A stretch of DNA of 64,000 nt, taken from contig OY776214.1 of assembly GCA_963675425.1 (NCBI GenBank), forward strand, positions 4,402,001 to 4,466,000. Direction: 5' to 3'. Position numbers and translations under genes: made by a program. Below, in pieces: positions 41,645 to 50,315 of this stretch (positions within the stretch are counted from its first letter, which is position 1; every line of letters begins with the position of its first letter). This stretch comes from Sporobacter sp963675425 (lineage in GTDB: Bacteria > Bacillota > Clostridia > Oscillospirales > Oscillospiraceae). The notes beneath the pieces are model-generated. The model saw nothing but the letters and a program-made list of their open reading frames with translations. It was not told the DNA's origin and searched no databases.

Positions 41645-42535
41645 TTACCTTTCCTGTGGCAAGGTGTTGAAAATAATATCTCGAAACGGCTTGCTCACCC
41701 AGTTTTTCTCACCGCTTTTCCAGACGCAGACGTAGCTCACCTCTGTATCGTCGCCCGGTATACACACGGTGACCACATTCGGGTGATGGTACAGATGTTT
41801 CAGCTTTCCCGGCAGCAGCGCGATGCCGATCCCGGCATCCACCGCCAAAACGGCGGCTTCGGCACGGTTGTAGTAATTGATGATACTGGGGGTGATCCCC
41901 CTGTTCTTACAAATAAGCCGGATTTTATGTGTCAGCCAGGCATCGGATCGCTGAATCGATACAAAGGGATGGCGCTGCACCGTTGACCAGTCGTTGATGT
42001 CGATGTCTTCGGCAATATCTGTATTGGCAAACAGCTCCAGCCTGTCCTGGCTAAACATCTGATATTCGTGTGAATCCACGCCGTCGACCATGTCCGCTAT
42101 CGCAAAGTAAAAATTGTACTCTCCTTTTTGGATCGCACTGATCAGCTCGGAGCCCTCCAGCAGATCCACGTCCACCTGGACGGCCGGATACTCTCTTGAC
42201 AGCCGGACGAGACAGGAGCTGAGCTGATGCGCGGTTGACGACAGGGCCGCGATGCGAATATGGCCCGTACGCCCCTGGGCCATATTATGAAGCCGGTTTT
42301 CAGCGTCGGAAATGACCTCCAGCGCCAAATTAGCGTATTGCAGGAATTCGGCACCCTCCTCCGTCAGTTGGATTTTTCGGCTGGTCCGGCTGAGAAGCTT
42401 CACGCCCAGGCTGCTCTCCAGTATCTTTATATGGCGGCTCACAGCCGGCTGGGTTATAAAAAACTGTTTGGCTGTACGCGAAAAATTGAGCGTGCTGGCG
42501 ATGGAAACGAACAGACGCAGTTGTAAGGTATCCAT
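41645..42535 (-). CDS. LysR-type regulator 2
   Basis: 296 residues, paralogous over its full length to the LysR at 26602: the same Phe-Phe-Ile-Thr-Gln-Pro-Ala-Val-Ser helix, Gly-His-Ile-Arg-Ile-Ala-Ala-Leu-Ser-Ser-Thr, Val-Asp-Val-Asp-Leu-Leu-Glu-Gly-Ser-Glu and Ile-Ile-Asn-Tyr-Tyr-Asn-Arg-Ala-Glu. Start at 42535 by alignment with the paralogue and the GGGG upstream. Divergent from the phloroglucinol operon, which it presumably controls. Confidence 0.9.
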   Translation of the reverse strand: MDTLQLRLFVSIASTLNFSRTAKQFFITQPAVSRHIKILESSLGVKLLSRTSRKIQLTEEGAEFLQYANLALEVISDAENRLHNMAQGRTGHIRIAALSSTAHQLSSCLVRLSREYPAVQVDVDLLEGSELISAIQKGEYNFYFAIADMVDGVDSHEYQMFSQDRLELFANTDIAEDIDINDWSTVQRHPFVSIQRSDAWLTHKIRLICKNRGITPSIINYYNRAEAAVLAVDAGIGIALLPGKLKHLYHHPNVVTVCIPGDDTEVSYVCVWKSGEKNWVSKPFRDIIFNTLPQER

Positions 42536-42575
42536 AATGAACGCGCCCCTTATGTAATAATTCGGCAGCACTTTT

Positions 42576-42603
42576 AACATAACATTTTTTACAAAAAAGT
42601 CAA
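42576..42603 (-). promoter_or_regulatory. Promoter of LysR gene 2
   Basis: Minus-strand TTGACT (42603-42598) and TATGTT (42581-42576), 16 bases apart, about 40 bases before the ATG. Confidence 0.5.
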
Positions 42604-42617
42604 TCTATAAGTTTTTG

Positions 42618-42652
42618 TTATAGTTATTCAAACAATATTCTATTTCCATTAT
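42618..42652 (-). promoter_or_regulatory. Candidate LysR operator, copy 2
   Basis: On the minus strand ATAATGGAAAT (42652-42642), 18 bases, then CTATAA (42623-42618). It matches copy 1 at 26461-26495 in sequence, spacing and orientation toward the LysR gene. Confidence 0.5.
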
Positions 42653-42754
42653 GGTTGCGTTGCCAGTATGCTTGAATGGAATGGTATGTTTAACACCTTT
42701 AATTTTATACACATATAGCAATGATTTAAATACATAATGAAAGGTCTGAGATTT

Positions 42755-43108
42755 ATGGTCAAGCGTACGCTGGAAGAACTGAAACCCTATGAAGCACCAG
42801 GCCATTTCAAGATGGCAGCCATGCGCATCCACGGCAAAGAGGAAACAGGCGCGGAGAAATTCTGGGTCGGGTTATCCACGCTTCTCCCGGGCGGCGGCGC
42901 GGAGTATGGCTACGAGGACAATCCGCTGGAGAAATTCTACTATGTCCTGGAGGGCGCGATCAATGTAACCGACAAGGACCAAAACCTCACAGTGGTCCAT
43001 GCCGGCGAGTCCATTTCCTTCAAGCCCTTTGAAGGCCGTGCGTTCGTCAACGCCACCAACAGGCCCGCCGTGATGCTTGTCATCATCAATTATCCGAATG
43101 AGGGGTGA
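42755..43108 (+). CDS. Cupin-domain protein
   Basis: 117 residues forming one cupin barrel (Pro-Gly-Gly-Gly-Ala-Glu-Tyr-Gly-Tyr, Glu-Lys-Phe-Tyr-Tyr-Val-Leu-Glu-Gly, then Ser-Ile-Ser-Phe-Lys-Pro-Phe). The usual metal-binding His residues are largely replaced by Tyr/Glu, so metal binding is uncertain. First gene of the pathway operon; its role could be isomerisation, sensing or tautomer handling of polyphenol intermediates. The ATG at 42755 follows AAAGGT; an earlier ATG lacks a site. Confidence 0.78.
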   Translation: MVKRTLEELKPYEAPGHFKMAAMRIHGKEETGAEKFWVGLSTLLPGGGAEYGYEDNPLEKFYYVLEGAINVTDKDQNLTVVHAGESISFKPFEGRAFVNATNRPAVMLVIINYPNEG

Positions 43109-43114
43109 ATACAT

Positions 43115-43906
43115 ATGGTAAAAGTCAGTAAAGATTTCGCACAGAGCATGTTTGGCATCAGCGGCAAAATCGCGCTGGTGACCGGCGCCACAGGCGCGCT
43201 GGGCGGCGCCGTGACCAAGGCCTACGGCTATCAGGGCGCAAAAGTCGTTATGACGGCGCGCAATACCGAAAAGCTGGCGGCACTGGAAACAGAATTCAAA
43301 GCCGAGGGTATCGACTGCGCCTGTATCCCCGCCGATCCCGCCGTTCCGGCCGATGTAAAAAAAGTCATTGATTTTGTGGCTGATACTTACGGCGAGCTTA
43401 ATATTCTTGCCGTATGCCATGGGTACAATGCTCCGAAAGGCATTCTGGAACAGAGCGCGGAGGACTGGCAGAAGATCATGGACGCGGATCTTAAAAGCGT
43501 CTATATCGTCTGCAAGGCCGCCGCCGAGCAGATGGTGAAGCAGGAAAAGGGCGGCAAGATGGTCGTCACCTCCTCGGCCCGCAGCAAAATGGGCATGAAG
43601 GGCTACACGGGCTACTGCGCTTCCAAGGGCGGCTGCGACCTGATGATCCAGTCCATGGCCAGCGATCTCGCGCCGTACGGCATTAACGTCAACACCATTA
43701 ACCCGACGGTCTTCCGTTCCGATCTCACCGAGTGGATGTTTGACCCCGAGTCGGCCGTCTATCAAAACTTCCTCAAACGGCTGCCCATCGGCCGGTTGGG
43801 CGAGGTTCAGGATTTCATCGGGCTTGCCACCTTCCTGGCTTCCCCCGCATCCGACTTCCTGACCGGCGGCAACTACGACGCGACCGGCGGCTATTGGGCC
43901 TGCTGA
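43115..43906 (+). CDS. SDR oxidoreductase, likely phloroglucinol reductase
   Basis: 263 residues. Classical short-chain dehydrogenase: Thr-Gly-Ala-Thr-Gly-Ala-Leu-Gly-Gly near residue 24, an Arg after the second strand (Thr-Ala-Arg-Asn) favouring NADPH, a catalytic Ser in Val-Thr-Ser-Ser, and Tyr-Cys-Ala-Ser-Lys. Phloroglucinol reductase, the NADPH-dependent first step of the known clostridial phloroglucinol pathway (phloroglucinol to dihydrophloroglucinol), belongs to this family. The assignment rests on family plus the complete set of pathway partners in the same operon. Confidence 0.8.
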   Translation: MVKVSKDFAQSMFGISGKIALVTGATGALGGAVTKAYGYQGAKVVMTARNTEKLAALETEFKAEGIDCACIPADPAVPADVKKVIDFVADTYGELNILAVCHGYNAPKGILEQSAEDWQKIMDADLKSVYIVCKAAAEQMVKQEKGGKMVVTSSARSKMGMKGYTGYCASKGGCDLMIQSMASDLAPYGINVNTINPTVFRSDLTEWMFDPESAVYQNFLKRLPIGRLGEVQDFIGLATFLASPASDFLTGGNYDATGGYWAC

Positions 43907-43913
43907 CAGCACT

Positions 43914-44843
43914 ATGAAACCAATTAAAAACATTCTGGTTGTCGGCGGAGGCCTGATGGGTAAAAACATCGCCTTCATCCTGACGGCGGACCCCGGCCTC
44001 ACCGTAACGATTACCGACATAGTCGAACAAGATGTTCACAGCGGCATCCGCGAGAATTGCCGCCAGCTTGTGGAGCATGGCGTTATCACCGCTAAAGCGC
44101 TGGAAACCCGCCTTGAGCAGATTACGTTTACAGCGGATATGGATAGCGCGGGCGTCAAAAACGCCGATCTCGTGATTGAAGCCGTCTTTGAAGACATGGC
44201 GCTCAAACAGAAGACGTTTAAAAAGCTGGAAGCGCTGTGCTCCCCGGAGACGATCTTCTGCACCAACACGTCGGTCATGAGCCCGACGGAAATCAGCGCC
44301 GGGCTTCGTTACCGCACACGCTTCGTCGGCACGCATTTCTGGAATCCGGCGCATTTGATCCCCCTTGTGGAGGTCGTCAAATCCGACGCGACGCGCGATG
44401 ATACGGCGGAAACGGTGATGGCGCTCTTACAATCCGTGGGAAAAAAGCCGGTCCTTTGCCAAAAGGACGTCCCGGGCTTTATCGCCAACCGGATGCAGCA
44501 CGCGCTGTGGCGGGAGGCCATCTCCATCGTTGAAAACGGCATTGCCGACGCGGAGACAGTGGATATGGCCGTCAAATATTCCTTCGGCCTGCGCCTGCCC
44601 CAGCTGGGCCCTTTGGAGAACGCGGACATGGTCGGCACAGACCTGACCTTCAGCATCCACAACTACATACTGGGAGACCTTGAAGCGTCCGGCAAGCCCT
44701 CGCCGCTGCTCCGGGAGCTTCGCGACAGCGGGGAACTCGGCTTCAAGACCGGGAAAGGTTTTATGACCTGGACGCCGGAACAGATGCAGACCGTCCGGGA
44801 CGATTTGAACACCTACCTCATCCGGGCGCTGTATGGTAAATAA
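43914..44843 (+). CDS. 3-Hydroxyacyl dehydrogenase family, likely 3-hydroxy-5-oxohexanoate dehydrogenase
   Basis: 309 residues. N-terminal Gly-Gly-Gly-Leu-Met-Gly NAD(P) fold; Asn-Thr-Ser-Val-Met-Ser; His-Phe-Trp-Asn-Pro-Ala-His-Leu-Ile-Pro-Leu-Val-Glu-Val, which holds the catalytic His/Glu of 3-hydroxyacyl-CoA dehydrogenases; C-terminal helical domain. Between a reductase and a ring hydrolase of the phloroglucinol route it best fits oxidation of 3-hydroxy-5-oxohexanoate to triacetate (3,5-dioxohexanoate). Starts seven bases after the SDR stop with a poor ribosome site, so coupled translation is likely. Confidence 0.8.
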   Translation: MKPIKNILVVGGGLMGKNIAFILTADPGLTVTITDIVEQDVHSGIRENCRQLVEHGVITAKALETRLEQITFTADMDSAGVKNADLVIEAVFEDMALKQKTFKKLEALCSPETIFCTNTSVMSPTEISAGLRYRTRFVGTHFWNPAHLIPLVEVVKSDATRDDTAETVMALLQSVGKKPVLCQKDVPGFIANRMQHALWREAISIVENGIADAETVDMAVKYSFGLRLPQLGPLENADMVGTDLTFSIHNYILGDLEASGKPSPLLRELRDSGELGFKTGKGFMTWTPEQMQTVRDDLNTYLIRALYGK

Positions 44844-44877
44844 TGAAATAAATCACATACAACAGGAGGAAAAACAC

Positions 44878-45816
44878 ATGGGCAAGAAAATATTTGTGGA
44901 TCTGACGCATCCGTTCAGCGCGGAAATTCCCCGCTGGCCGTATTTTGATAAACCGGTGATCGACAATAACCACACCATGGCCAAGGGCGGCGTCCTGACG
45001 CAGAAGATTACCTGCGTCCAGCACACGGGCACCCACTGCGACGCGCCGCGCCACGTCATGGAAATCGAGTTCGACGGCAAGCGGGCGCGCTATACCCACG
45101 AAATGCCCGTCGACGCGTATACGGGCGACGCTGTGTGTATTCCCATTGAGATTGAGCGCTGGGGGCTCATCGGCCCGAAGCATCTGGAGGCCGGCTGCGA
45201 ACAGGCCGGCATCAAGCCGAGCGAGCTGGAGGGCATGATCCTCTGCCTGAACACCGGCATGCACCGCAAGTTTGACGACAGCAAGGAGTATTACCACTAC
45301 TCCTGCGGCACCGGCGTGGACGCGGGCAAATGGTTTGTCGCGCACAAGCTCAAGTGCGTTGCTATGGACAGCCAGGCGCTGGACCATCCGCTGCACACCG
45401 CCATGGGCAACAACGGCATGACCCGCATGAATCTGATCGGCGCATCCGGCAAACCGATCACAGAGGAATACATCGAGCAGTTCGGCGAGGAGGCCTACGC
45501 CGAATTTGATAAATTTACATACATCAAGCTCCACGGCCAGGAGGCCTACGACAAGAAGTTCGGCGATCTGGAAGCCATCGGCTGCTGGGGTACCTGGGAG
45601 CCCTGCCATAAGCAGATGCTGGGCCACGGCATCGTCGGGGTTGAAAATCTCGGTGGCAATCTCGACAAGGTCTCGGGCAAGCGCTTCCGGTTCTACTGCT
45701 TCCCGCTGCGCTGGTACATGGGCGACGGGTCCATGGCGCGCTGCGTGGCCGAGATTGACGAGGACGACCTCAACGACGTGCCCAACCGAACGTATACCTA
45801 CGGCGGCTGCATCTAA
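44878..45816 (+). CDS. Cyclase-family hydrolase, likely dihydrophloroglucinol cyclohydrolase
   Basis: 312 residues of the cyclase (kynurenine formamidase-like) family with the metal-binding motif His-Thr-Gly-Thr-His-Cys-Asp-Ala-Pro-Arg-His and a later Ala-Met-Asp-Ser. Dihydrophloroglucinol cyclohydrolase opens the ring hydrolytically to 3-hydroxy-5-oxohexanoate. The start at 44878 is set by AGGAGG; the open frame begins 15 codons earlier. Strongly supported by the operon. Confidence 0.82.
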   Translation: MGKKIFVDLTHPFSAEIPRWPYFDKPVIDNNHTMAKGGVLTQKITCVQHTGTHCDAPRHVMEIEFDGKRARYTHEMPVDAYTGDAVCIPIEIERWGLIGPKHLEAGCEQAGIKPSELEGMILCLNTGMHRKFDDSKEYYHYSCGTGVDAGKWFVAHKLKCVAMDSQALDHPLHTAMGNNGMTRMNLIGASGKPITEEYIEQFGEEAYAEFDKFTYIKLHGQEAYDKKFGDLEAIGCWGTWEPCHKQMLGHGIVGVENLGGNLDKVSGKRFRFYCFPLRWYMGDGSMARCVAEIDEDDLNDVPNRTYTYGGCI

Positions 45817-45852
45817 ACCAAAGAAAAAATATATTGAAAGGAAATTCAATAT

Positions 45853-46719
45853 ATGAACGACCTTAAAAACAAACGGATCATCACCGTTGCCACCACCGGC
45901 GCATGGCCGACGAAGGAGAACACGCCCAATGTCCCCATCGAGCCGCATGAGATCGCCGAGGAAATCTACAGCTGCTGGAAAGCGGGCGCGGCGGTGGCGC
46001 ACATCCACTGCCGGGACGATAACGGCAAGGCGGCGATGGTCTTCGAGAAATTTGAGGAGACCGTGCGGCTGATCCGGGCAAAAGAAGACTGCGATATCAT
46101 TCTCAACATCACAACCTCCGGCGGCGTGAATCTCAAGGAAGAGGACCGGCTGCGGCCATTTTACGAGCTGCGGCCCGAGATGTGCTCCTATGATTGCGGG
46201 ACAATGAACTGGCAGCACAACGCCGTATTCGAGAACAACCCGGCGTTTCTCGAAAAGCTGGGCCTCATGTGCCGGGAGGCGGGCGTGAAGCCGGAGATTG
46301 AGGTGTTTGACCCGGGCATGATCTATAACGCGGGGTATTACATTAAAAGAGGTATTTTAAAACCGCCCTGCCACTTTCAGTTCTGCATGGGCGTGGCCGG
46401 CGGCATCAAAGCCTCGACAAAGAATCTCGTGTTCATGAAGGAGACCATGGACGAGGTTGCCCCCGGGTCCACGTGGTCGGCCTTCGGCGTCGGCGCGGGC
46501 GCGATGGAAATATTGTACGCGGCTGTGGCGATGGGCGGGAACATCCGCGTCGGCATGGAGGACAACGTCCTGTATCAAAAGGGCGTTCTGGCCGAGAGCA
46601 ACATGCAGTTCGTCGCTCGGGCCAAACGCGTTATTGAGGAGTTCGGCTGCGAGGCCGCAACGCCGGACGAGGCCCGAACCATTTTAGGCCTTTCTCAAAC
46701 AGCCGCTGCAGCGCGATAG
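45853..46719 (+). CDS. BKACE-type lyase, likely triacetate acetoacetate-lyase
   Basis: 288 residues of the beta-keto acid cleavage enzyme family (DUF849): Ala-His-Ile-His-Cys-Arg-Asp zinc site, Asn-Ile-Thr-Thr-Ser-Gly-Gly, Glu-Ile-Glu-Val-Phe-Asp, and Gly-Gly-Asn-Ile-Arg-Val-Gly-Met-Glu-Asp-Asn near the end. In the phloroglucinol pathway this family cleaves triacetate with acetyl-CoA to acetoacetate and acetoacetyl-CoA. AAAGGAAA precedes the ATG. Confidence 0.85.
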   Translation: MNDLKNKRIITVATTGAWPTKENTPNVPIEPHEIAEEIYSCWKAGAAVAHIHCRDDNGKAAMVFEKFEETVRLIRAKEDCDIILNITTSGGVNLKEEDRLRPFYELRPEMCSYDCGTMNWQHNAVFENNPAFLEKLGLMCREAGVKPEIEVFDPGMIYNAGYYIKRGILKPPCHFQFCMGVAGGIKASTKNLVFMKETMDEVAPGSTWSAFGVGAGAMEILYAAVAMGGNIRVGMEDNVLYQKGVLAESNMQFVARAKRVIEEFGCEAATPDEARTILGLSQTAAAAR

Positions 46720-46735
46720 GAAGGGAGCAAGGAAG

Positions 46736-49336
46736 ATGGGAAAAACAGTCCGCATGACGAATTCATCCACCGGAGGCCCCGTTTTCGTTTACGTAAAGGA
46801 CGGAAAAATCGTCCGAATCACGCCGATGGATCTTGATAAAACCGACGCGGCATCCTGGGAAATTGAGGCCAGAGGCCGCAAATTCTCCCCGCCACGACGG
46901 ACGACCATATCGCCGTACACGGCGGGCTTCAAGTCCATGATCTACTCGGATAAGCGCATTTTGTATCCCATGAAGCGCGTGGATTTTGATCCGAACGGCG
47001 ACCGGAATATACAAAACCGGGGTATTTCCGGGTATGAACGCATCAGCTGGGAAGAAGCCGTTGACATCGTCACAAACGAAGTCAACCGGGTCAAGCGCGA
47101 ATACGGACCTTCCGCGATTTTGGCCGAGCCCAGCTCCCATCACATGTGGGGCAACGTCGGCTACCGGTTCAGCGCTATGAACCGTTTTATGAACCTGATG
47201 GGATATTCCTACGGAACGCACAACCCGGACAGCTGGGAAGGCTGGCATTGGGGTGGCGTGCATATGTGGGGCTTCAGCTGGCGGTATGGATGCCCGGAGC
47301 AATACGGCCTATTAGAAGACGGCTTAAAGCATGCCGAGATGATTGTCTTCTGGTCGTCCGACCCGGAGGCGACCGGCGGAATTTACGGTGCTTTTGAATC
47401 CACCGTCCGCCGCCAATGGCTCAAGGAGCTTGGCGTCAAGATGGTGTTCATTGATCCCTACTATAACCACACGGCCGGCCTGTATGGCGACAAGTGGCTC
47501 GCTCCCCGGATCGGGACCGATCACGCCATATCTTTCGCCATCGCCTACACCTGGCTGACCGAAGGCACCTATGACAAGGAGTATGTGGCAACACATACGC
47601 ACAGCTTTGACGAGTGGGCCGACTATGTGCTCGGCAAGACCGACGGCGTGCCCAAGACCTGCGAGTGGGCGGAAGCGGAATCCGGCGTTCCCGCCTGTGA
47701 AATCCGGGCCCTCGCGCGTGAATGGGCCAAGAGGAAAACCTATCTGGCGGCCGGCGGCCTCGGCGGCTGGGGCGGCGCTTGCCGCGCGCCCCACGGCAAT
47801 GAATTTGCCCGCGGTATGATCGCGCTGGCAACCATGCAGGGCATGGGCAAGCCCGGCTCGAACATCTGGTCCACAACCCAGGGCACGCCGGTGGATACAG
47901 ACTTCTACTTCCCCGGTTATTCCGAGGGCGGTATCTGTGGCGATATCGGAATCTCCGCGGGGGGCTACAAATTTGCCTGGCGGATGTTCGACGGACGGAC
48001 TACTTTCCCCGTTGCTTCCAAGACGGCGATGCCCCAGGGCTCGCATGTTATGCGCCTCAAGGTTCCGGAATGTATTATGGACGGCAAGGCCGAGTGGACC
48101 GGAGCCGGCTTCAGCGGCGGTGATATCCCGCATCAGATGACCCAGTATAAGTATCCCGCTGCAGGCTATTCGCCACTCAGGATGCTATGGCGCTACGGCG
48201 GCTCGGAAATCGGAACGATGACGGCTACAAACCGCTATGCCAGAATGTACAATTCCGAGAATTTGGAGTTTGTTGTCAACCAGTCCATCTGGTTTGAGGG
48301 CGAGGCGCAGTTTGCCGATATTCTCCTCCCCGCCTGCACCAATTTTGAGCGCTGGGATATCTCCGAGTTCACCAACTGCTCCGGGTATATCCCCCATACG
48401 TTTACCCAGTGCAATCACCGGGTTATCACGTTCCAAATGAAATGCATTGAGCCGCTGGGCGAGAGTAAGCCGGATTACGAGATTTTCAAGCTGTTCGCCG
48501 AGAAAATGGGCTTTGGCGAGATTTATACCGAAGGCAAGGACGATCTGGCATGGATTGAGCAGTATTACAACGCGACCGACATGCCCAAATATATGACCTT
48601 CGATGCGTTCAGGGAGAAGGGTTATTTCATCGTGCCCGTCAATCCGGACCTCAAGAAAACCGTCGCGCTGCGCTGGTTTGCCGAGGACCGTGAAAAAGAC
48701 ACGCCCGACTGGGGCCCGCATCCGGCAGCCACCGTCGGCCTCAAGGGCCTGCAGACACGGACCGGCAAGGTCGAGTTCATCGCGTCCAGCATTAAGAATT
48801 TTGAAGAGCAGGGCTATGTCGACGAGGGCCGCCCGGCCATGCACACGTACGTCCCGGCGTTTGAAAGTCACCACAGCCCGCTTATCAAAAAATATCCCAT
48901 CGGCGTCATCGCGCCGCATCCCAAATTCAGCTTCCATACGATGGGCGACGGTAAGGACAGCTTTATGAACGACATTAAGGATCACCGGGTACTGATTGAC
49001 GACCATTATTATTGGATCATCCGTATGAACTCCAGGGACGCTGAAGACCGGGGCATCAAAAACGGCGATCTTGTCCGCGCGTATAATGACCGTGGCAGCG
49101 TTATTCTCGCCGCACAGGTCGGCGAGCGCGTTCCGCCCGGGGTGGCGCATTCCTACGAATCGTGCGCCGAGTATAACCCGCTCGGAACACCCGGCAAATC
49201 GGCGGACCGGGCCGGCTGTATCAACATCCTTTCTCCGGATCAGTTCCTGTCCAAGTATTCCAGCGGTATGGCGCCAAACGGCATGCTGGTCGAGATTGAG
49301 AAATGGGACGGCGGCATTTACGAAATGGCCAACTGA
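46736..49336 (+). CDS. Pyrogallol-phloroglucinol transhydroxylase, large subunit
   Basis: 866 residues, close to the ~875 of the Pelobacter enzyme. Molybdopterin DMSO-reductase family without an N-terminal [4Fe-4S] motif. Ser-Ser-His-His-Met-Trp-Gly and Asn-Pro-Asp-Ser-Trp-Glu-Gly place the first His 30 residues before Asp, with Ser next, matching the His144/Asp174/Ser175 spacing I recall from the Pelobacter structure. It moves a hydroxyl between phenols, converting pyrogallol to phloroglucinol with a tetrahydroxybenzene cosubstrate, without net redox change. It has no SCP2 domain, unlike the paralogue at 23344. Followed 21 bases later by the small subunit. Confidence 0.85.
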   Translation: MGKTVRMTNSSTGGPVFVYVKDGKIVRITPMDLDKTDAASWEIEARGRKFSPPRRTTISPYTAGFKSMIYSDKRILYPMKRVDFDPNGDRNIQNRGISGYERISWEEAVDIVTNEVNRVKREYGPSAILAEPSSHHMWGNVGYRFSAMNRFMNLMGYSYGTHNPDSWEGWHWGGVHMWGFSWRYGCPEQYGLLEDGLKHAEMIVFWSSDPEATGGIYGAFESTVRRQWLKELGVKMVFIDPYYNHTAGLYGDKWLAPRIGTDHAISFAIAYTWLTEGTYDKEYVATHTHSFDEWADYVLGKTDGVPKTCEWAEAESGVPACEIRALAREWAKRKTYLAAGGLGGWGGACRAPHGNEFARGMIALATMQGMGKPGSNIWSTTQGTPVDTDFYFPGYSEGGICGDIGISAGGYKFAWRMFDGRTTFPVASKTAMPQGSHVMRLKVPECIMDGKAEWTGAGFSGGDIPHQMTQYKYPAAGYSPLRMLWRYGGSEIGTMTATNRYARMYNSENLEFVVNQSIWFEGEAQFADILLPACTNFERWDISEFTNCSGYIPHTFTQCNHRVITFQMKCIEPLGESKPDYEIFKLFAEKMGFGEIYTEGKDDLAWIEQYYNATDMPKYMTFDAFREKGYFIVPVNPDLKKTVALRWFAEDREKDTPDWGPHPAATVGLKGLQTRTGKVEFIASSIKNFEEQGYVDEGRPAMHTYVPAFESHHSPLIKKYPIGVIAPHPKFSFHTMGDGKDSFMNDIKDHRVLIDDHYYWIIRMNSRDAEDRGIKNGDLVRAYNDRGSVILAAQVGERVPPGVAHSYESCAEYNPLGTPGKSADRAGCINILSPDQFLSKYSSGMAPNGMLVEIEKWDGGIYEMAN

Positions 49337-49357
49337 TCAAATTCGGAGGGGTTAAGT

Positions 49358-50185
49358 ATGAAGCAACGGTATATGGTAATAGACGTCGCCAAATGTCATG
49401 ACTGCAACAACTGTTTTATGGCGTGCAAGGATGAGCATGTGGCTAACGACTGGCCCGGCTACACGGCGGCGCAGCCCCGGCATGGGCACCAATGGATGAA
49501 TATCGAGCGCCGGGAGCGCGGCCAGTATCCCAGGATCGACGTGGCCTATCTCCCCATGCCCTGCCAGCACTGCGAAAACGCGCCCTGCATCGAGGCCGGA
49601 AACGGCGCGGTGACGCGGCGGGAGGACGGGATCGTGCTGATCGACATGGATAAAGCCAAAGGAAACGAAGCCTTGGCTAAAGCCTGCCCCTACGGCGCGA
49701 TTTACTGGAACGAGGAAGCCGGCGTCCCGCAGAAATGTACCCTGTGCGCGCATCTCTTAGACGACACGGAATGGACGCCGGGTATCCCCCGCTGCGCCCA
49801 TAACTGCCCGACCGGCGCGCTCCAGTTTTACACTCTACAGCCCGCCGATATGGATGCGATGATAGCCTCGGAAGGACTGAGCGCCTACAGGGCCGAGCTT
49901 GGCACGAAGCCCCATGTCCTTTATAAAAATCTTTATAAGTACGATAAGAACTTCATCACGGCCGGCATATTGGTGGACGGTGAATGCTTCGAAAACGCCA
50001 CGGCCACCCTGACGTCGGGCGGCAAAGTGGTCGCAGAGCAGAATACCAATTTCTTCGGAGAGTTTAAGTTTGACGGACTGGACGACGGCGCATACACTCT
50101 CGACATCGACGCCGCCGGTAAAAGATCGACCGGCGAGGTCCGTGTTGCCGGCGAGTCCCTCAATCTGGGCTTTATCAAGCTGTAA
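49358..50185 (+). CDS. Pyrogallol-phloroglucinol transhydroxylase, small subunit
   Basis: 275 residues, about the length of the known small subunit. Twelve cluster Cys (Cys-His-Asp-Cys-Asn-Asn-Cys-Phe-Met-Ala-Cys; Cys-Gln-His-Cys-x4-Cys plus Ala-Cys-Pro-Tyr-Gly; Cys-Thr-Leu-Cys ... Cys-Ala-His-Asn-Cys-Pro) give three [4Fe-4S] clusters. A C-terminal beta-sandwich from about residue 195 resembles a transthyretin or carboxypeptidase-regulatory domain. No twin-Arg signal, so the enzyme is cytoplasmic. GGAGGGG lies before the ATG. Confidence 0.87.
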   Translation: MKQRYMVIDVAKCHDCNNCFMACKDEHVANDWPGYTAAQPRHGHQWMNIERRERGQYPRIDVAYLPMPCQHCENAPCIEAGNGAVTRREDGIVLIDMDKAKGNEALAKACPYGAIYWNEEAGVPQKCTLCAHLLDDTEWTPGIPRCAHNCPTGALQFYTLQPADMDAMIASEGLSAYRAELGTKPHVLYKNLYKYDKNFITAGILVDGECFENATATLTSGGKVVAEQNTNFFGEFKFDGLDDGAYTLDIDAAGKRSTGEVRVAGESLNLGFIKL

Positions 50186-50315
50186 TGACCTGAGTTCCCG
50201 ATTCTCTGAATATAAAAGGAAGAGCTGCGCCTGAAGACGCAAGCTCTTCCTGTCTTCCGGGATTGCACCCGTTATCGCCTGCGAAAAGCGACCGGAACGA
50301 AAGGTAATAGATATA

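Noticed and set aside
44818..46218. 466-codon minus-strand frame, and similar long antisense frames at 42872-44020, 47324-48133, 48185-49150 and 61965-63299
   Set aside because: They lie opposite well-identified genes, lack ribosome sites and known domains, and arise from the GC-rich third codon positions of the real genes.
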